Shown: positions 47,359-59,334, counted from the first letter of the stretch. The stretch is 64,000 bases of DNA from Bugulina stolonifera (GCA_935421135.1 OW285189.1:26308399-26372398); one strand, 5' to 3'. The notes: generated by a model from the letters alone, not told the origin. Translations and numbers: made by a program.

Positions 47359-49240
47359 TCTAAAATAAGATTTAAAGTTTGTTAATATATTATTATTGAT
47401 GCTGGAGGCAAATATTTGCTATAAAGTCTGGTGGTTAGATCACATTAATGTATCATAGTATTATATAAAATATTATATAGTATTATATAATACTATTTAA
47501 TATTATATATTACTATATCAATGCAGTATTATATAAGATTATATATAGTATTGTTATTTATCAAGTCGCCATAAACATCACTGTACATTACATAGACAAC
47601 CATATAGAGCAATGGTAATCAATGAGAACTGTTTAAATATCTTTCATTTACACAGTTTATGGATAAATATAATTGCTGATGTCATCAAACTAACTAGATG
47701 ATCATTAGTGATGCAAACAATTGTAATAAATCATTGAACAATTGGTTAATTACCATATATTAGAGGATCAATTTAATTTATTAATGCTAATAGGTACAGA
47801 ATATTAACTGGTGATACAGTGCATCTCTCTGTCTAACATATTTTATAGTCTATCAAGGAAAAAGTAAATTTATTGATATTGAACAAAAAAATCTGGAATG
47901 AATAATTTTAAACCAACTTCCTTGGCTTGATAACCTACATGTAAATAGTACGTTTTTGTACACAGCATACTATATACAGTGTATAATACAGTGGAACATT
48001 TACAGTGCACATACTGTATATAAAATAATAAAAATAATATTTATGCACATGTATATTATATATTTATAAACATAACATAAAATACAGTGTAATATGAATA
48101 TTCACCTACTGTTCTGTTGATATTGTCTACTGCAGTGGTTGTAGGAGAGACTGCAAACTGGCAGTGCAATGGAATGTATAATAATCTTATACTGTTTGCT
48201 ACAGTCTCTGTGTAATAAATCAAACTGAATAGCTATAACGAGGTGTAACCCCTTTTATACAAGACAGGCTCAGCCCATGTTTTGACACAATATAGTAATA
48301 TACATATGATACATACCTATAAGACTGATGCTACACACATACACGTGGTGTACAGTACAGTGCCAATCAAGCAATAGTAGGCGGATGTATACAGCAGGTC
48401 ACATAGAAAACTGGTGCAGGTCATATACAGTATTGCATAACTTCACACGTTGTGACAATACATTACAATAGCTTCTAATACCACAGTCCTATTATTATAA
48501 TAATGTATACAGTTGTGTTTTACATTCATAAAATATGTAAGTGTAATTAATGCAAGTGTGCAAGCAGAAATTATTTTGTGTACTTTGTAGTTTGGCAGCA
48601 AGACCAAAGCAAAGATTATAAATTGTCTGTATCTAATTATATGAACACATGTCTCACCCTCTTTCAATGGAATATTGTGAGAATGTAGAAAAATATGGAT
48701 TCATAATTCTATAATCATAACAAGACGACATCTGCGTTGTTATAATAATATAGAGAAACAAACACTGTAATATGACCTTGTAACATGACCTTATGGTAGA
48801 GCAGTAAGAATAACGCTATTTCTATAAATAAACACTGATCAGCAGTATTGGGGACAGCTATATTCTTACCTTATGCTTTATAGGCACAAAATTTAAAAAC
48901 AAATTTCTTCATAACATGTGAGGAAATTATGGAATTTAATCCAGTGTATTTGTCCAAGAGTACAGTATTATCTGTGGTATTTTCAGTTTGTCTGTGCTAC
49001 ATACACTGTATGTACATCATATGATTATGCAATGTTTACCATAATGCTACCATTACGTTCTGTAAAGAACATAATATATTTCATGATTTGCCTCAAACAA
49101 TTATATCATCTAAACACACTCATTTGACATCAGTGTAGATGGAGCAATGATTGATACTACTTATTTTTTAAAATAGTTCTTTATTGCTTTCCAAAGTACC
49201 AGAAGACCATGTAGTAGGCTATGTTATTTGAGTGTCATAC
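47359..49240. other. Intergenic, AT-rich
   Basis: Includes a TATTATATAATA low-complexity block at 47455-47545. It may hold the 5' UTR exon and promoter of the precursor gene. No coding exon recognised. Confidence 0.4.
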
Positions 49241-49244
49241 ATAC

Positions 49245-49907
49245 TGTAATGGTTTCTGTGATTTGGTGCGGTCGTCCTTGGACGACTATCGACCCAGAAA
49301 TGAAGTGCCTATGAGTGGTAATAGGACTTCGCATTACATGAAAGATCGAGCGGTCTCAGTAGCCCAAATACTACCAAAGACGACCCATCTGATCTCAAGT
49401 CTGACCTTCAGACTATACAGTGAAAGAGAGTAATTCAACCTAGTAGGCGGTTCGCAGAGCGAATGACCTAGTAAAAGGAAGAGAAAGTCCCTGTATCAAG
49501 TATAGATGTGTCTTTATTGAAAGCCAAGTGTAGACTGAGACAATGAACAGTAAAACAGTGCCCTTTATATAGTATAAGGACTTCCGGCCGACGTGACGTC
49601 GGGAAAAGACGACGTGTGGTCGTCCGGAAGTTGCGCAACAAGATGGCCGCCGGAAGCCCGACGGCCGACCCAAAATAGGTCGGGTTCTACAAAAGTTGCT
49701 TATAATGGTCCAATTCATGTACAAAATGAATATCAATGGATTCTGAGAGGTCGGGCCTCTGTACATGGGTATAAAAGGCATTAAAAGACTTAGATATAAT
49801 CATATAATCATATATAACAATATAAGAGTAAAGTACAAGCAGATATATACATGTATGCACGCAATAATGAGTGTCAGATGTAAGATACGACTGGGCGTAC
49901 CATCACA
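49245..49907 (-). repeat. Left (3') LTR
   Basis: TG...CA ends, 663 bp. Minus-strand TATA box in CCCTTTATATAG (49561-49572) and AATAAA (49513-49518). A purine-rich GTGAGGGGGCT tract borders it on the internal side. Confidence 0.95.
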
Positions 49908-49920
49908 TAGCCCCCTCACA
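49908..49920 (-). other. Polypurine tract
   Basis: Minus strand GTGAGGGGGCTA immediately before the 3' LTR; the gag stop codon is only 13 bases away. Confidence 0.6.
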
Positions 49921-52900
49921 CTAGGTCATGGGTGTCTCTAGTGTCAAGTTAAGAAGGGTACGGTACAGTGTAGATTCTCTGGATACTATATCCAAGTCTG
50001 CTTGTACAAGCTGGAGTTGTCGGGGGTGGTTTAGATGCTGGTTGGCTAGTTCACGAAGAGCTATTTCTCGAGCATAGAGAGGTTCCAGATGTTGGCGTAG
50101 AGTGTCCCCCACCTGTTGACGGCTGGCAAGGTAGTGAATCCGTGGTTTAAGTTCAGCAAGTTGTTGCATGAATGACGGATCCGGAGATGCAGGACGTGTG
50201 GCATTCGGCTGAGTTAGTACAGGAGATGCAGGAGGTGGGGACTGGACGGCAGGAGAGTCTGGAGTGGCTCGGAGTAGGTCCCTAGCAGGTGTATAAGGAG
50301 AGCGGTGCGGTGAGACCTCTAGTGTGGGCCTGGACTGCAGTGGCTCGATCAGTAGAGTCGGAGAAGCTGTACAAGAAGCTGCACATGAGACCTTGGGTGG
50401 AGAGCCTTCGTAGAGAGGGCCTGACTGAGGAGCAGGCATACTCTTCCTTGGAGCAGGCCTTGTCTTCCAAGAGGGTAGACGTCCGCGTCGGCCAGGGGGG
50501 CCGACACTTACTGCGGAGGTACTAGCAGGAGGTCGCCAGGGAGAAGGTCCAGCAGGAGTGGTAGGCGACGAGGAAGAGGAGGAGGTAGCATCAGAAGGTG
50601 CGGAGTCGGGGGTCTGTTCTGGAGATGGGCTGTGCCGTCTCTTGGGAGGTCGCTTCCTTGTGGAGGAGGAGCTAGGCAAATAGACTGGTTTATTTGTCCC
50701 CGACTGTCCGTCCATAGTAGGACGACATGGTAGAAATGGTGGGGGATCCTTTACGCCCCACCATTCCATGAGGGCCCCATAGCTGGGCTCGTCTGTGAGG
50801 AAGGGACGTTTCCCACAGATACTGGATCTCCGACTGAAGTGATGGCCTAGAGCATCACGGCTAACTGAGCTGCGTCCGCAGCGACAGTAGAAGCGGGCAA
50901 AGTGCTGCCAAATGTGAATGTTCAGTCTCTTGAGGGTGCCGGAGAAGCCACACTTTGCACATTTGAGGTTAGGTTGACTCCTTCTAGCCAAGTCGTCTCG
51001 GGCTTGTTGAGTGAAGGTACTAATCCATGGCCTAGTGGCTCCGGAATGCTGGGACGACTCTATGGGCAGCTTGTCAGTGAGTTTGTGCAGCTTAATTGTA
51101 GCTAACTTTAGGGTAGAGGTAACAGGAGGTGGAGTGGGTGGAGGCGTGCCGTCTGGCGTGAGCGTCTTCCGTAGAGGAGATGCATCTACAACACATAATT
51201 CATCTGATGTGTATCCTCCGCCTTCTAACTCATGCTCTTTCCTGTGAGAATGTTCAGGGGAATTCTCCTCTGTCCCGACTGGTCTATGCCGAGTGGGGAG
51301 GGAGAGAGAATTCATGCCTGACAGTCCCACAGGTGTGGATTGTTCCTCTAATTCTGATTCGTTCCCTACTGGTAACACTGAGATTTGCTTACCTTCAGCT
51401 GTGAAGACAGGCTGGTTGGAGTGATCCATGCTAGAAGGAGTAGCCGTCTCGTCTGCACGAGAATGAGAAAGGATACGAGTGCTGCTATTAGCTTCACCAG
51501 TGACACGAGGAGTGCAGAAGTTGCCACATGTAGGGATACATGTGCTTCGGTGAAGTGCTGGACGAGAAAGGACTACTCGTCTGTGAGCTGTCGTATTTAT
51601 ACTAGCCGAGGGATGAGCAATTGGCTCAATTGTAGGCAATGCCTCAGGCACATTTTCTTTGTTCGACTCGTCAAATAAGCGCGGGAACACGGCAATAGTT
51701 GCCTTCGATTGCTTCTTATCCGCTTTAGGGGACTTCGAGAGTTCGGCAATCTGTACTTTCGGCTGAAACTGTTCGACAATGCTAGATTCCGTACAAGAGC
51801 GTTTTGCTTCGTGTACTTGAACTGCTGGCAGTATAGACTGTATCTCCGTCGTTGGGATTATGTCTTGAGGTTCGGCTACGCGACATTTCGCGTCCTCTGG
51901 ATCAGGTCGGGCTGTTGAAACTTGAACATTCTTCGAGAGGTTCAGAGGTAGCTCTCTGGTTTGGTCCAGCACGGTTTGCTCCGTGTCGATCCTCAGGCCG
52001 CGGACTTGGACTGTAGTGTCTGGCAGTTCTACACACGATAAGTCGTCCGTCGGGGCATACTGAATTTTGGCGGGAATCAATTGCTGATTAGTGTCGGGTC
52101 TGGACGTGGCCAGATCCTGTTGATCCTTCTGAGTTGAGGATAGGTCGGGGTTACCTTGTGAGGTTTGGTCCGACGGGGCGGGACGTATGAGTCGTCCTTT
52201 CAGCCTTGGGGGGTGATCTGTGGTCACTTCGGATGTGTTCGGCTTTGAGTGGAGTCGTTTCTTGCCTGGTGTTGGCCTAGTGGGTATAGGTTCATCCACT
52301 GTGACGGGTGTAGGTGACGCCGTCGGCCTGGAGTGTGATGGGCTAGTTACCCGTGGGGTTTTCTTTTTGGAGTGGCTACTCTTGACTTTAGGCTTAGTGG
52401 GTATAGGTTCTTCCACTAGGACGGGTTCTGATGTGTCCGTCGGCCTCTGTGGACGACCATTGTGGTTGGGTCCACCTTCTCCTGGGTTGTTGTCTGTGTC
52501 GGCTACAGTAGGAATAGGGTCGTCTACTGGGACGGGTTCTGGTGTGACCGTTGGTCCGTCATCCGCGTCTTGACATTTCTGTAGGAGGGTATGTAGGGCT
52601 TTCCGTAGGAGGTCGGCGGGAAGCTCTTCTTGTGGTTTTGGAGGGCTGGCCTTGTCATCCTTGTTACTCCGGAAGGCCATTGCGGCTTCCAGTGCTTCCT
52701 CCATATTATCGGGCTGTAACCATGTGTAGTACCAGCGTAGGCCGTGGTCGTGGACTGTGAGGCAGAACTTCTCTACAGCCCATTCGTCCAAAAATGCAGG
52801 GGGTGCTCCTTCAAAGGCTGTTGCCATCAGTCTACGGATGAGAGCTGCATAGTCTCTGAGTGACGTGTGGGCTGGCTGTTCCAGTATGGACAGCTTCCAT

Positions 52901-53172
52901 CGGGCTTCTTTGGCAGATAGTCCATATTGCTCCCTCAGTCGGGAAAATATCTCTTCGACTGATCGGGGTCGGCCGCATTCTTGTGCGGGCCCGTGTAGGG
53001 CGGCTCTAAGCCGTATGAGGCGTGCTCTGTCATTCCAGTTGCAACGCTCTGCCATAGCGGTGAAGTCTTCTATGAAGAGTTCCACGTCCTCTTGTCCGTT
53101 GTAGCTGAGTGTTTTGAGGTCCTGCTCGGCTTGGTACATCACCTGCTGAAGCAGGTTCCTTATTCGGTCCAT
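49921..53172 (-). CDS. Gag-like polyprotein with C2H2-type finger region, 1083 aa
   Basis: Intact ORF from ATG 53172 to TAG 49921. Residues ~25-175 read as a Gypsy-type capsid domain: SYNGQEDVELFIEDFTAMAE, LRAALHGPAQ, SVEEIFSRLREQYGLS, SLRDYAALIRRLMATAF, then NMEEALEAAMAF. Residues ~200-310 contain three spaced copies of a motif like EPVPVDDPIPT, EPVLVEEPIPT and TPVTVDEPIPT. A long disordered Ser/Pro/Thr-rich part follows. At ~735-785 lies CAKCGFSGTLKRLNIHIWQH, a C-x2-C-x11-H-x3-H finger, then a second Cys/His cluster (CRCG...GHH...C). The usual retroviral CCHC knuckle was not seen. The C-terminus is basic and Pro-rich, then helical (LRQHLEPLYAREIALRELAN). Base composition is much GC-richer than the surroundings, as expected for a recent insertion. 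Probable role: particle assembly and RNA binding. Confidence 0.88.
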   Translation of the reverse strand: MDRIRNLLQQVMYQAEQDLKTLSYNGQEDVELFIEDFTAMAERCNWNDRARLIRLRAALHGPAQECGRPRSVEEIFSRLREQYGLSAKEARWKLSILEQPAHTSLRDYAALIRRLMATAFEGAPPAFLDEWAVEKFCLTVHDHGLRWYYTWLQPDNMEEALEAAMAFRSNKDDKASPPKPQEELPADLLRKALHTLLQKCQDADDGPTVTPEPVPVDDPIPTVADTDNNPGEGGPNHNGRPQRPTDTSEPVLVEEPIPTKPKVKSSHSKKKTPRVTSPSHSRPTASPTPVTVDEPIPTRPTPGKKRLHSKPNTSEVTTDHPPRLKGRLIRPAPSDQTSQGNPDLSSTQKDQQDLATSRPDTNQQLIPAKIQYAPTDDLSCVELPDTTVQVRGLRIDTEQTVLDQTRELPLNLSKNVQVSTARPDPEDAKCRVAEPQDIIPTTEIQSILPAVQVHEAKRSCTESSIVEQFQPKVQIAELSKSPKADKKQSKATIAVFPRLFDESNKENVPEALPTIEPIAHPSASINTTAHRRVVLSRPALHRSTCIPTCGNFCTPRVTGEANSSTRILSHSRADETATPSSMDHSNQPVFTAEGKQISVLPVGNESELEEQSTPVGLSGMNSLSLPTRHRPVGTEENSPEHSHRKEHELEGGGYTSDELCVVDASPLRKTLTPDGTPPPTPPPVTSTLKLATIKLHKLTDKLPIESSQHSGATRPWISTFTQQARDDLARRSQPNLKCAKCGFSGTLKRLNIHIWQHFARFYCRCGRSSVSRDALGHHFSRRSSICGKRPFLTDEPSYGALMEWWGVKDPPPFLPCRPTMDGQSGTNKPVYLPSSSSTRKRPPKRRHSPSPEQTPDSAPSDATSSSSSSPTTPAGPSPWRPPASTSAVSVGPPGRRGRLPSWKTRPAPRKSMPAPQSGPLYEGSPPKVSCAASCTASPTLLIEPLQSRPTLEVSPHRSPYTPARDLLRATPDSPAVQSPPPASPVLTQPNATRPASPDPSFMQQLAELKPRIHYLASRQQVGDTLRQHLEPLYAREIALRELANQHLNHPRQLQLVQADLDIVSRESTLYRTLLNLTLETPMT

Positions 53173-53488
53173 GTCGGTAGGGTGTCGGGTAGTGAGTAAA
53201 ACTGCTTTGGTTTGTTAGGCCGTGTCGGCCTAATGGTCGTACTGAGTACCGTCAATCTGTTCTGGATCCGAGGTCGGTCTTTGATTGAAGATCCGGCGTA
53301 GGTCGGGCTACATCCAGCGGAACCACGAGAATTATGGGTGCACTTTAGCGTTTGTCACCTTCTCGTATCCAAGGTTCCCGGGTCCGAGTCCTAAATCGCC
53401 GTAGAAGTATTGAAGAATGAGGTCGGTCGGTCACCCGAGGCCGAGGTCACCTTCCTTCTCTTCGTATCGTAAGAGTACGACCTTAGAA

Positions 53489-53505
53489 TCCCACTGCTGC
53501 CACCA
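53489..53505 (-). other. Primer-binding site, tRNA-Leu type
   Basis: Plus strand TCCCACTGCTGCCACCA matches the 3' end of a leucine tRNA including CCA, so the minus strand (TGGTGGCAGCAGTGGGA) would anneal to it. One base lies between it and the LTR at 53507. Confidence 0.75.
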
Positions 53506-53506
53506 A

Positions 53507-54169
53507 TGTAATGGTTTCTGTGATTTGGTGCGGTCGTCCTTGGACGACTATCGACCCAGAAATGAAGTGCCTATGAGTGGTAATAGGACTTCGCATTACA
53601 TGAAAGATCGAGCGGTCTCAGTAGCCCAAATACTACCAAAGACGACCCATCTGATCTCAAGTCCGACCTTCAGACTATACAGTGAAAGAGAGTAATTCAA
53701 CCTAGTAGGCGGTTCGCAGAGCGAATGACCTAGTAAAAGGAAGAGAAAGTCCCTGTATCAAGTATAGATGTGTCTTTATTGAAAGCCAAGTGTAGACTGA
53801 GACAATGAACAGTAAAACAGTGCCCTTTATATAGTATAAGGACTTCCGGCCGACGTGACGTCGGGAAAAGACGACGTGTGGTCGTCCGGAAGTTGCGCAA
53901 CAAGATGGCCGCCGGAAGCCCGACGGCCGACCCAAAATAGGTCGGGTTCTACAAAAGTTGCTTATAATGGTCCAATTCATGTACAAAATGAATATCAATG
54001 GATTCTGAGAGGTCGGGCCTCTGTACATGGGTATAAAAGGCATTAAAAGACTTAGATATAATCATATAATCATATATAACAATATAAGAGTAAAGTACAA
54101 GCAGATATATACATGTATGCACGCAATAATGAGTGTCAGATGTAAGATACGACTGGGCGTACCATCACA
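53507..54169 (-). repeat. Right (5') LTR
   Basis: Same length as the left LTR and almost identical. Minus-strand TATA at 53823-53834 and AATAAA at 53775-53780, about 50 bases apart, place the R region near 53755-53805. Confidence 0.95.
53823..53834 (-). promoter_or_regulatory. LTR TATA box
   Basis: Minus strand CTATATAAAGGG in the 5' LTR, upstream of the LTR polyadenylation signal as expected. Confidence 0.7.
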
Positions 54170-54173
54170 ATAC

Positions 54174-54697
54174 TATACAAACAGTAGATACAATATTGAT
54201 AGACCTCTGAATGCAATGACATGCTCCCTTGTGAATGTATAATTATAATAATACTATTAAATACATGTGTTGAATAAACAGGTCCAGTTTTGAATAATTA
54301 TAATAAACTGAAAATAATTTGAAGCAACTCTGCGCTGAGTCAGGGAATTAATATTAAATTGGATTTTAAGCCAGTACGTGTATACTTGTTTTATCTAGTT
54401 ATCTAGGGTTTGGGCAATATCCATGTACACCTTGTATTATGATATCATCGTGGACCAGATACTTGTTTAAGAGATTAGGTAAGCTCTGTAGAAATTAACA
54501 AAGTTTGCAACAAATTAACAGGTGGAGGAAAACATAGCAGGAAACTTTTCCATGATAATTGTAAAACTGTGAGCTATTATAGTGCTCAGGAAGCACTAGT
54601 GTATTAGTACATTGTAGTGTTCAGGGATAATAACATGGCCAGTGCCGTGGATATTGGCTCAGTAGTACAGTATAATAATTATTCTCTATTTACGTAC
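54174..54697. other. Intergenic, no gene seen
   Basis: AT-rich single-copy-looking sequence. Confidence 0.4.
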
Positions 54698-54779
54698 TAG
54701 TAATAATATGTGGAAAGCAACCACTAAATACAATTAGTATACTATATTGTATTTAGTGGTTGCTTTCCACATATTACTA
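54698..54779. repeat. Hairpin, ~40-base arms
   Basis: ATATGTGGAAAGCAACCACT and the rest of the arm pair with AGTGGTTGCTTTCCACATAT with few mismatches. Confidence 0.9.
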
Positions 54780-54794
54780 TTTTATTTACACATT

Positions 54795-55163
54795 ACTTAT
54801 TTTTATAATGTTTATGCTTCGCATTAAATCTGACAGGATATGAAATCTTTTCCTTCTCAAAGTTAAATAATTGTCAAAACAACCAGTTTTGTATTTATTT
54901 ACTACTAAGTTTTTCTTGAAGAACAAAATACAATATCTATGGACATAAAATGATGTGCAGGAAAGGACAAGTGAAAATAAAATCTATATATAGATTTTAT
55001 TTTCACCTGTCCTTTCCTGCACATCATTTTATGTCAATAGATATTTTGTTATTCAAGTAAATAAATACAAAACTGGTTGTTTTGACAATTATTTAACTTT
55101 GACAAGGAAAAGATTTTATATCCTGTCAAATTTAATGCGAAGCATAAACATTATAAAAATAAG
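54795..55163. repeat. Fold-back element, ~184-base arms
   Basis: Large inverted repeat centred near 54988 on AAATCTATATATAGATTT. Arms contain ATGCTTCGCATTAAAT, AACAACCAGTTTTGTATTTA and ATGATGTGCAGGAAAGGACA in opposite orientations, with a few substitutions and an indel near 54900/55055. Non-coding. Confidence 0.92.
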
Positions 55164-56612
55164 TTTAGCTCATAGATATCCAAGGTGTAGGTAGAATATA
55201 GTGTATATAACTTGGTACTCTACACATACATGTGTTTACATGCGTTTAGTTTAGCTCATAGATATCCAAGGTGTAGGTAGAATATAGTGTATATAACTTG
55301 GTACGCTACACATACATGTGTTTACATGCGTTTAGTTTAGCTCATAGATATCCAAGGTGTAGGTAGAATATAGTGTATATAACTTGGTACGCTACACATA
55401 CATGTGTTTACATGCGTTTAGTTTAGCTCATAGATATCCAAGGTGTAGGTAGAATATAGTGTATATAACTTGGTACGCTACACATACATGTGTTTACGTG
55501 CGTTTAGTTTAGCTCATAGATATCCAAGGTGTAGGTAGAATATAGTGTATATAACTTGGTACGCTACACATACATGTGTTTACATGCGTTTAGTTTAGCT
55601 CATAGATATCCAAGGTGTAGGTAGAATATAGTGTATATAACTTGGTACGCTACACATACATGTGTTTACATGCGTTTAGTTTAGCTCATAGATATTCAAG
55701 GTGTTGGTAGAATATAGTGTATATAACTTGGTACGCTACACATACATGTGTTTACATGCGTTTAGTTTAGCTCATAGATATCCAAGGTGTAGGTAGAATA
55801 TAGTGTATATAACTTGGTACGCTACACATACATGTGTTTACATGCGTTTAGTTTAGCTCATAGATATCCAAGGTGTAGGTAGAATATAGTGTATATAACT
55901 TTGTACGCTACACATACATGTGTTTACATGCGTTTAGTTTAGCTCATAGATATCCAAGGTGTAGGTAGAATATAGTGTATATAACTTGGTACGCTACACA
56001 TACATGTGTTTACATGCGTTTAGTTTAGCTCATAGATATCCAAGGTGTAGGTAGAATATAGTGTATATAACTTGGTACGCTACACATACATGTGTTTACA
56101 TGCGTTTAGTTTAGCTCATAGATATTCAAGGTGTTGGTAGAATATAGTGTATATAACTTGGTACGCTACACATACATGTGTTTACATGCGTTTAGTTTAG
56201 CTCATAGATATCCAAGGTGTAGGTAGAATATAGTGTATATAACTTTGTACGCTACACATACATGTGTTTACATGCGTTTAGTTTAGCTCATAGATATCCA
56301 AGGTGTAGGTAGAATATAGTGTATATAACTTGGTACGCTACACATACATGTGTTTACATGCGTTTAGTTTAGCTCATAGATATCCAAGGTGTAGGTAGAA
56401 TATAGTGTATATAACTTGGTACGCTACACATACATGTGTTTACATGCGTTTAGTTTAGCTCATAGATATCCAAGGTGTAGGTAGAATATAGTGTATATAA
56501 CTTTGTACGCTACACATACATGTGTTTACGTGCGTTTAGTTTAGCTCATAGATATTCAAGGTGTTGGTAGAATATAGTGTATATAATTTGGTACGCTACA
56601 CATACATGTGTT
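55164..56612. repeat. 86-bp minisatellite
   Basis: Nearly 17 copies of an 86-bp unit starting TTTAGCTCATAGATATCC and ending CATGCGTTTAG (starts at 55164 and 55250). Very homogeneous. Variant TATTCAAGGTGTTGG units recur at intervals (55689, 56119, 56548), the first two five units apart. Confidence 0.97.
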
Positions 56613-59334
56613 CACTCTTACTATTGGCTGCTGTCAGTGTGTTTACTTGCTTATCACTAGATTGGAGTTTTATAAAAAATATAATTGAATTATAGCAGGA
56701 AAATATATGAGATGAGTATTTGCCTCAACCATTGATGAACCTGAGGTGAGGAAGAGAAGTGAGCAGCAATAGTGAATACATAGATTTAGCTGTAATCTAA
56801 TTTACTTGACATCATGTATTGGGGAAACTTTATACTACATGGACGTAGGTCATCGATTGAATAACGTACAGTGTCATCGCTTGACTGTAATTAAACTGGT
56901 ACTCAGCAGTTTCAGTTTGACAGCCGTTACTACGTGTAAAAGAGTAAAGACATTATTTTCTAATACTATTTACTTTAAAAAGAGTAATGATTATAATCCT
57001 TTCGATGTTAATTTAGAGAAATAGAGAGTGGGAAATTTAATACTGATACTGAATATATTAAGTCAAATATTGCATTTAAATTTCAGGAGTGTTGTAAAAC
57101 TATGCATATTATATTAATAACTGCTTCTTCAGCATCCCCCCCTTACCATCGAATAAACAAAACTGAGCAAACCAAAGCCAACTGTTTCATAAGAAGATTT
57201 GTCCCAAAATCCAGCAGGCGGTGGCATTTGGCACTTGGGGTTTTGTCTACTGTCATTAGTATTAGTTTAAATAAGTAAAATCTATGATGCATATTCAATG
57301 TATTGGTATGTAAAAGTAAAGATCCCTCCCAAGCCTGCTGAGTATAATTGATATTGGATATTCAAATCACAGTTGCATGTATTTTTAGACACTGTCGGCT
57401 CTCAAAAGGTGTAGAAAGGCTAATCTGTTGATAAGAAGAGAGGTAAGGTGGTTGGACGATAACAAGTGCTGTCTGTGTATTATTATAACTCGATAGTTTT
57501 CCCCAACAACCGAGTTAGAAGCTGTGGACCCCTAAGCCACACACAGACAAAGCCTAAAGGTTCAGGTACAAGGGAGGCTGTGAGCTTCGGCAGAACAAGG
57601 TCGTTGTTTGTTGGTACCGCCCTATAGGCAATGCGTGGTACTAGTCCACCAGTGACGTTGTTTAATATCCAACCAATAACCGTAGCTGATTTGTAACACA
57701 TGTAGATTATATAATTGGAGTAGTTGGACGTAATATTAACCAATCACATCAGCGCTCCTTAATGTTGGAGACTAGAAAACATGTTGGTCTTTGCATAGCT
57801 GAACAAACGTCGTGCCAATCAGCTCTAGAAATGGGAAAGCATACCTACATATCAGGTAGGTCACATTTGACCTATGACTAGTAGTTGAACCTCAACATTG
57901 CTAAGAGCAGAGCAGCGTACACGGGATCTGTCTGTCAAATTTAATCTCCAAACTAAAATCCCATGAGTCAACAACAGCGACTAGCTAGACTATGCTCAAC
58001 AGGAAACAGTATTAGATCATAGTTGATGATTTAACCCTGACCAAATTCACCTTAATATGACCTTAATATAAGAGCTCCTGATTAGTTTACCAAATGAATT
58101 ATGACCTGTCTGATACATACAACTAGCACTACTTAGACATCAGTATCATTCCATTCCTTGGTCGACTTATCCATTTTAAAAATGCAATTACAGTCATAAA
58201 TACAATGTGGCATGGAATCCAGTTATATGATTGATTGTTACCAGCTAACTCATTTCTAAGCGTTTCAAGTGACTAATAATGCATAATAAATTATTATATA
58301 AAAATTCATGTAAAAGATTAGACGTCGTGCTACTTGAATTATATTGGGTTATAACAAACTAGAGGCCAATAAAATATGACTCTTTTATGTAATATTCCAG
58401 TGAAAGCTTTCTCTACTGAAATCAGTAAAAACATATTATAGCATAGATTTGGGAATTCCAAGAGAAATACAATTCCCAGTGGAAAACAGAGTGAGATCAC
58501 TGTTAATTTATTGTCAATATAATATATTATGTATATACTATTATTTATTGCTATATCATTATTATATTGTTGTACCATTATTATATTATTGTGCTATTGT
58601 ATTATTATATCATTGTATTGTTACATCATTATATTATAATACGAATACGATAATCGTATTATTAGATTATTATTATAAATACAGCCGATTATTGAGCTGT
58701 GGGTTCATCCCTCTGTTTACCTAATTCCTACACTGTTGATCTACTGTGAACATTTAGCCCTATGTACATGTATATACTTTGACTCATACTGTGTAAAATG
58801 TAGCTCCCGCCCTAACTATACATGTATGTCACATGGTGATCACACCCAATGGGTCACTCTGTCATCGGTTTTATAAATAGTAGGTTTATTGGTCTAGCTA
58901 ATCTAATGTAGATTATATATATATATACAACTACACTGTATTTTCCTCATAATTTAGTCATTAAATAAAATATAGTTTGGTATCTAGTAATATCGGTTGA
59001 ATTAAGTTTTGCTACTTGGAATTGAAGACTTGAAGGATTAATGACCCTCAATTGAAGTAGTTGAAAGCTATAATTAGCAAAGGTGTGAGCTGTAGAGGTG
59101 CATCAAACAGTAATGAGGTGACAAAAGAGGGCGTGCCCTTCCTATGATACATGTAGATAGCGCAGCTGTAACAAAATATTGAATACCAAGCATTGATGTT
59201 AACAGCAAAGACGTTCCCACAAATTAAAAATAATATTGTAAGTCAAGTTTCAAAGAAGGAAAGTTACTCATATAATCTACTCAACTAATGGCTGAAATAT
59301 TGAGAATTACTATAATGAATAGTGATACAAATGT
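56613..59334. other. Intergenic, one GC-richer block
   Basis: 57480-57760 is GC-richer (AGCTGTGGACCCCTAAGCC, GTACCGCCCTATAGGCAATG) with an 86-codon minus-strand open frame that resembles nothing known; possibly a dispersed repeat. The rest, including TATTATTATA low complexity near 58500-58680, shows no gene. Confidence 0.35.

Larger units (their letters stand above)
49245..54169 (-). mobile_element. Young gag-only LTR retrotransposon
   Basis: 4925 bp, flanked by a 4-bp TSD ATAC (49241-49244, 54170-54173). Two 663-bp LTRs start TGTAATGG and end CATCACA. They differ, as far as I can align by eye, at one base (49401 region CTGACC against 53663 region CCGACC). Minus-strand orientation is shown by the primer-binding site next to the right LTR, the TATA and AATAAA order within the LTR, and the ORF. 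The internal 3.6 kb holds one ORF and no protease, reverse transcriptase, RNase H or integrase, so it must rely on enzymes of another element. The capsid-like domain suggests a Gypsy/Metaviridae-type relative. Confidence 0.95.

Noticed and set aside
50282..53104. Plus-strand frames opposite the retrotransposon gag ORF
   Set aside because: Shadows of the GC-rich minus-strand ORF.
57483..57743. 86-codon minus-strand open frame
   Set aside because: GC-richer than neighbours but without any known motif or splice context; reported only as a possible repeat.
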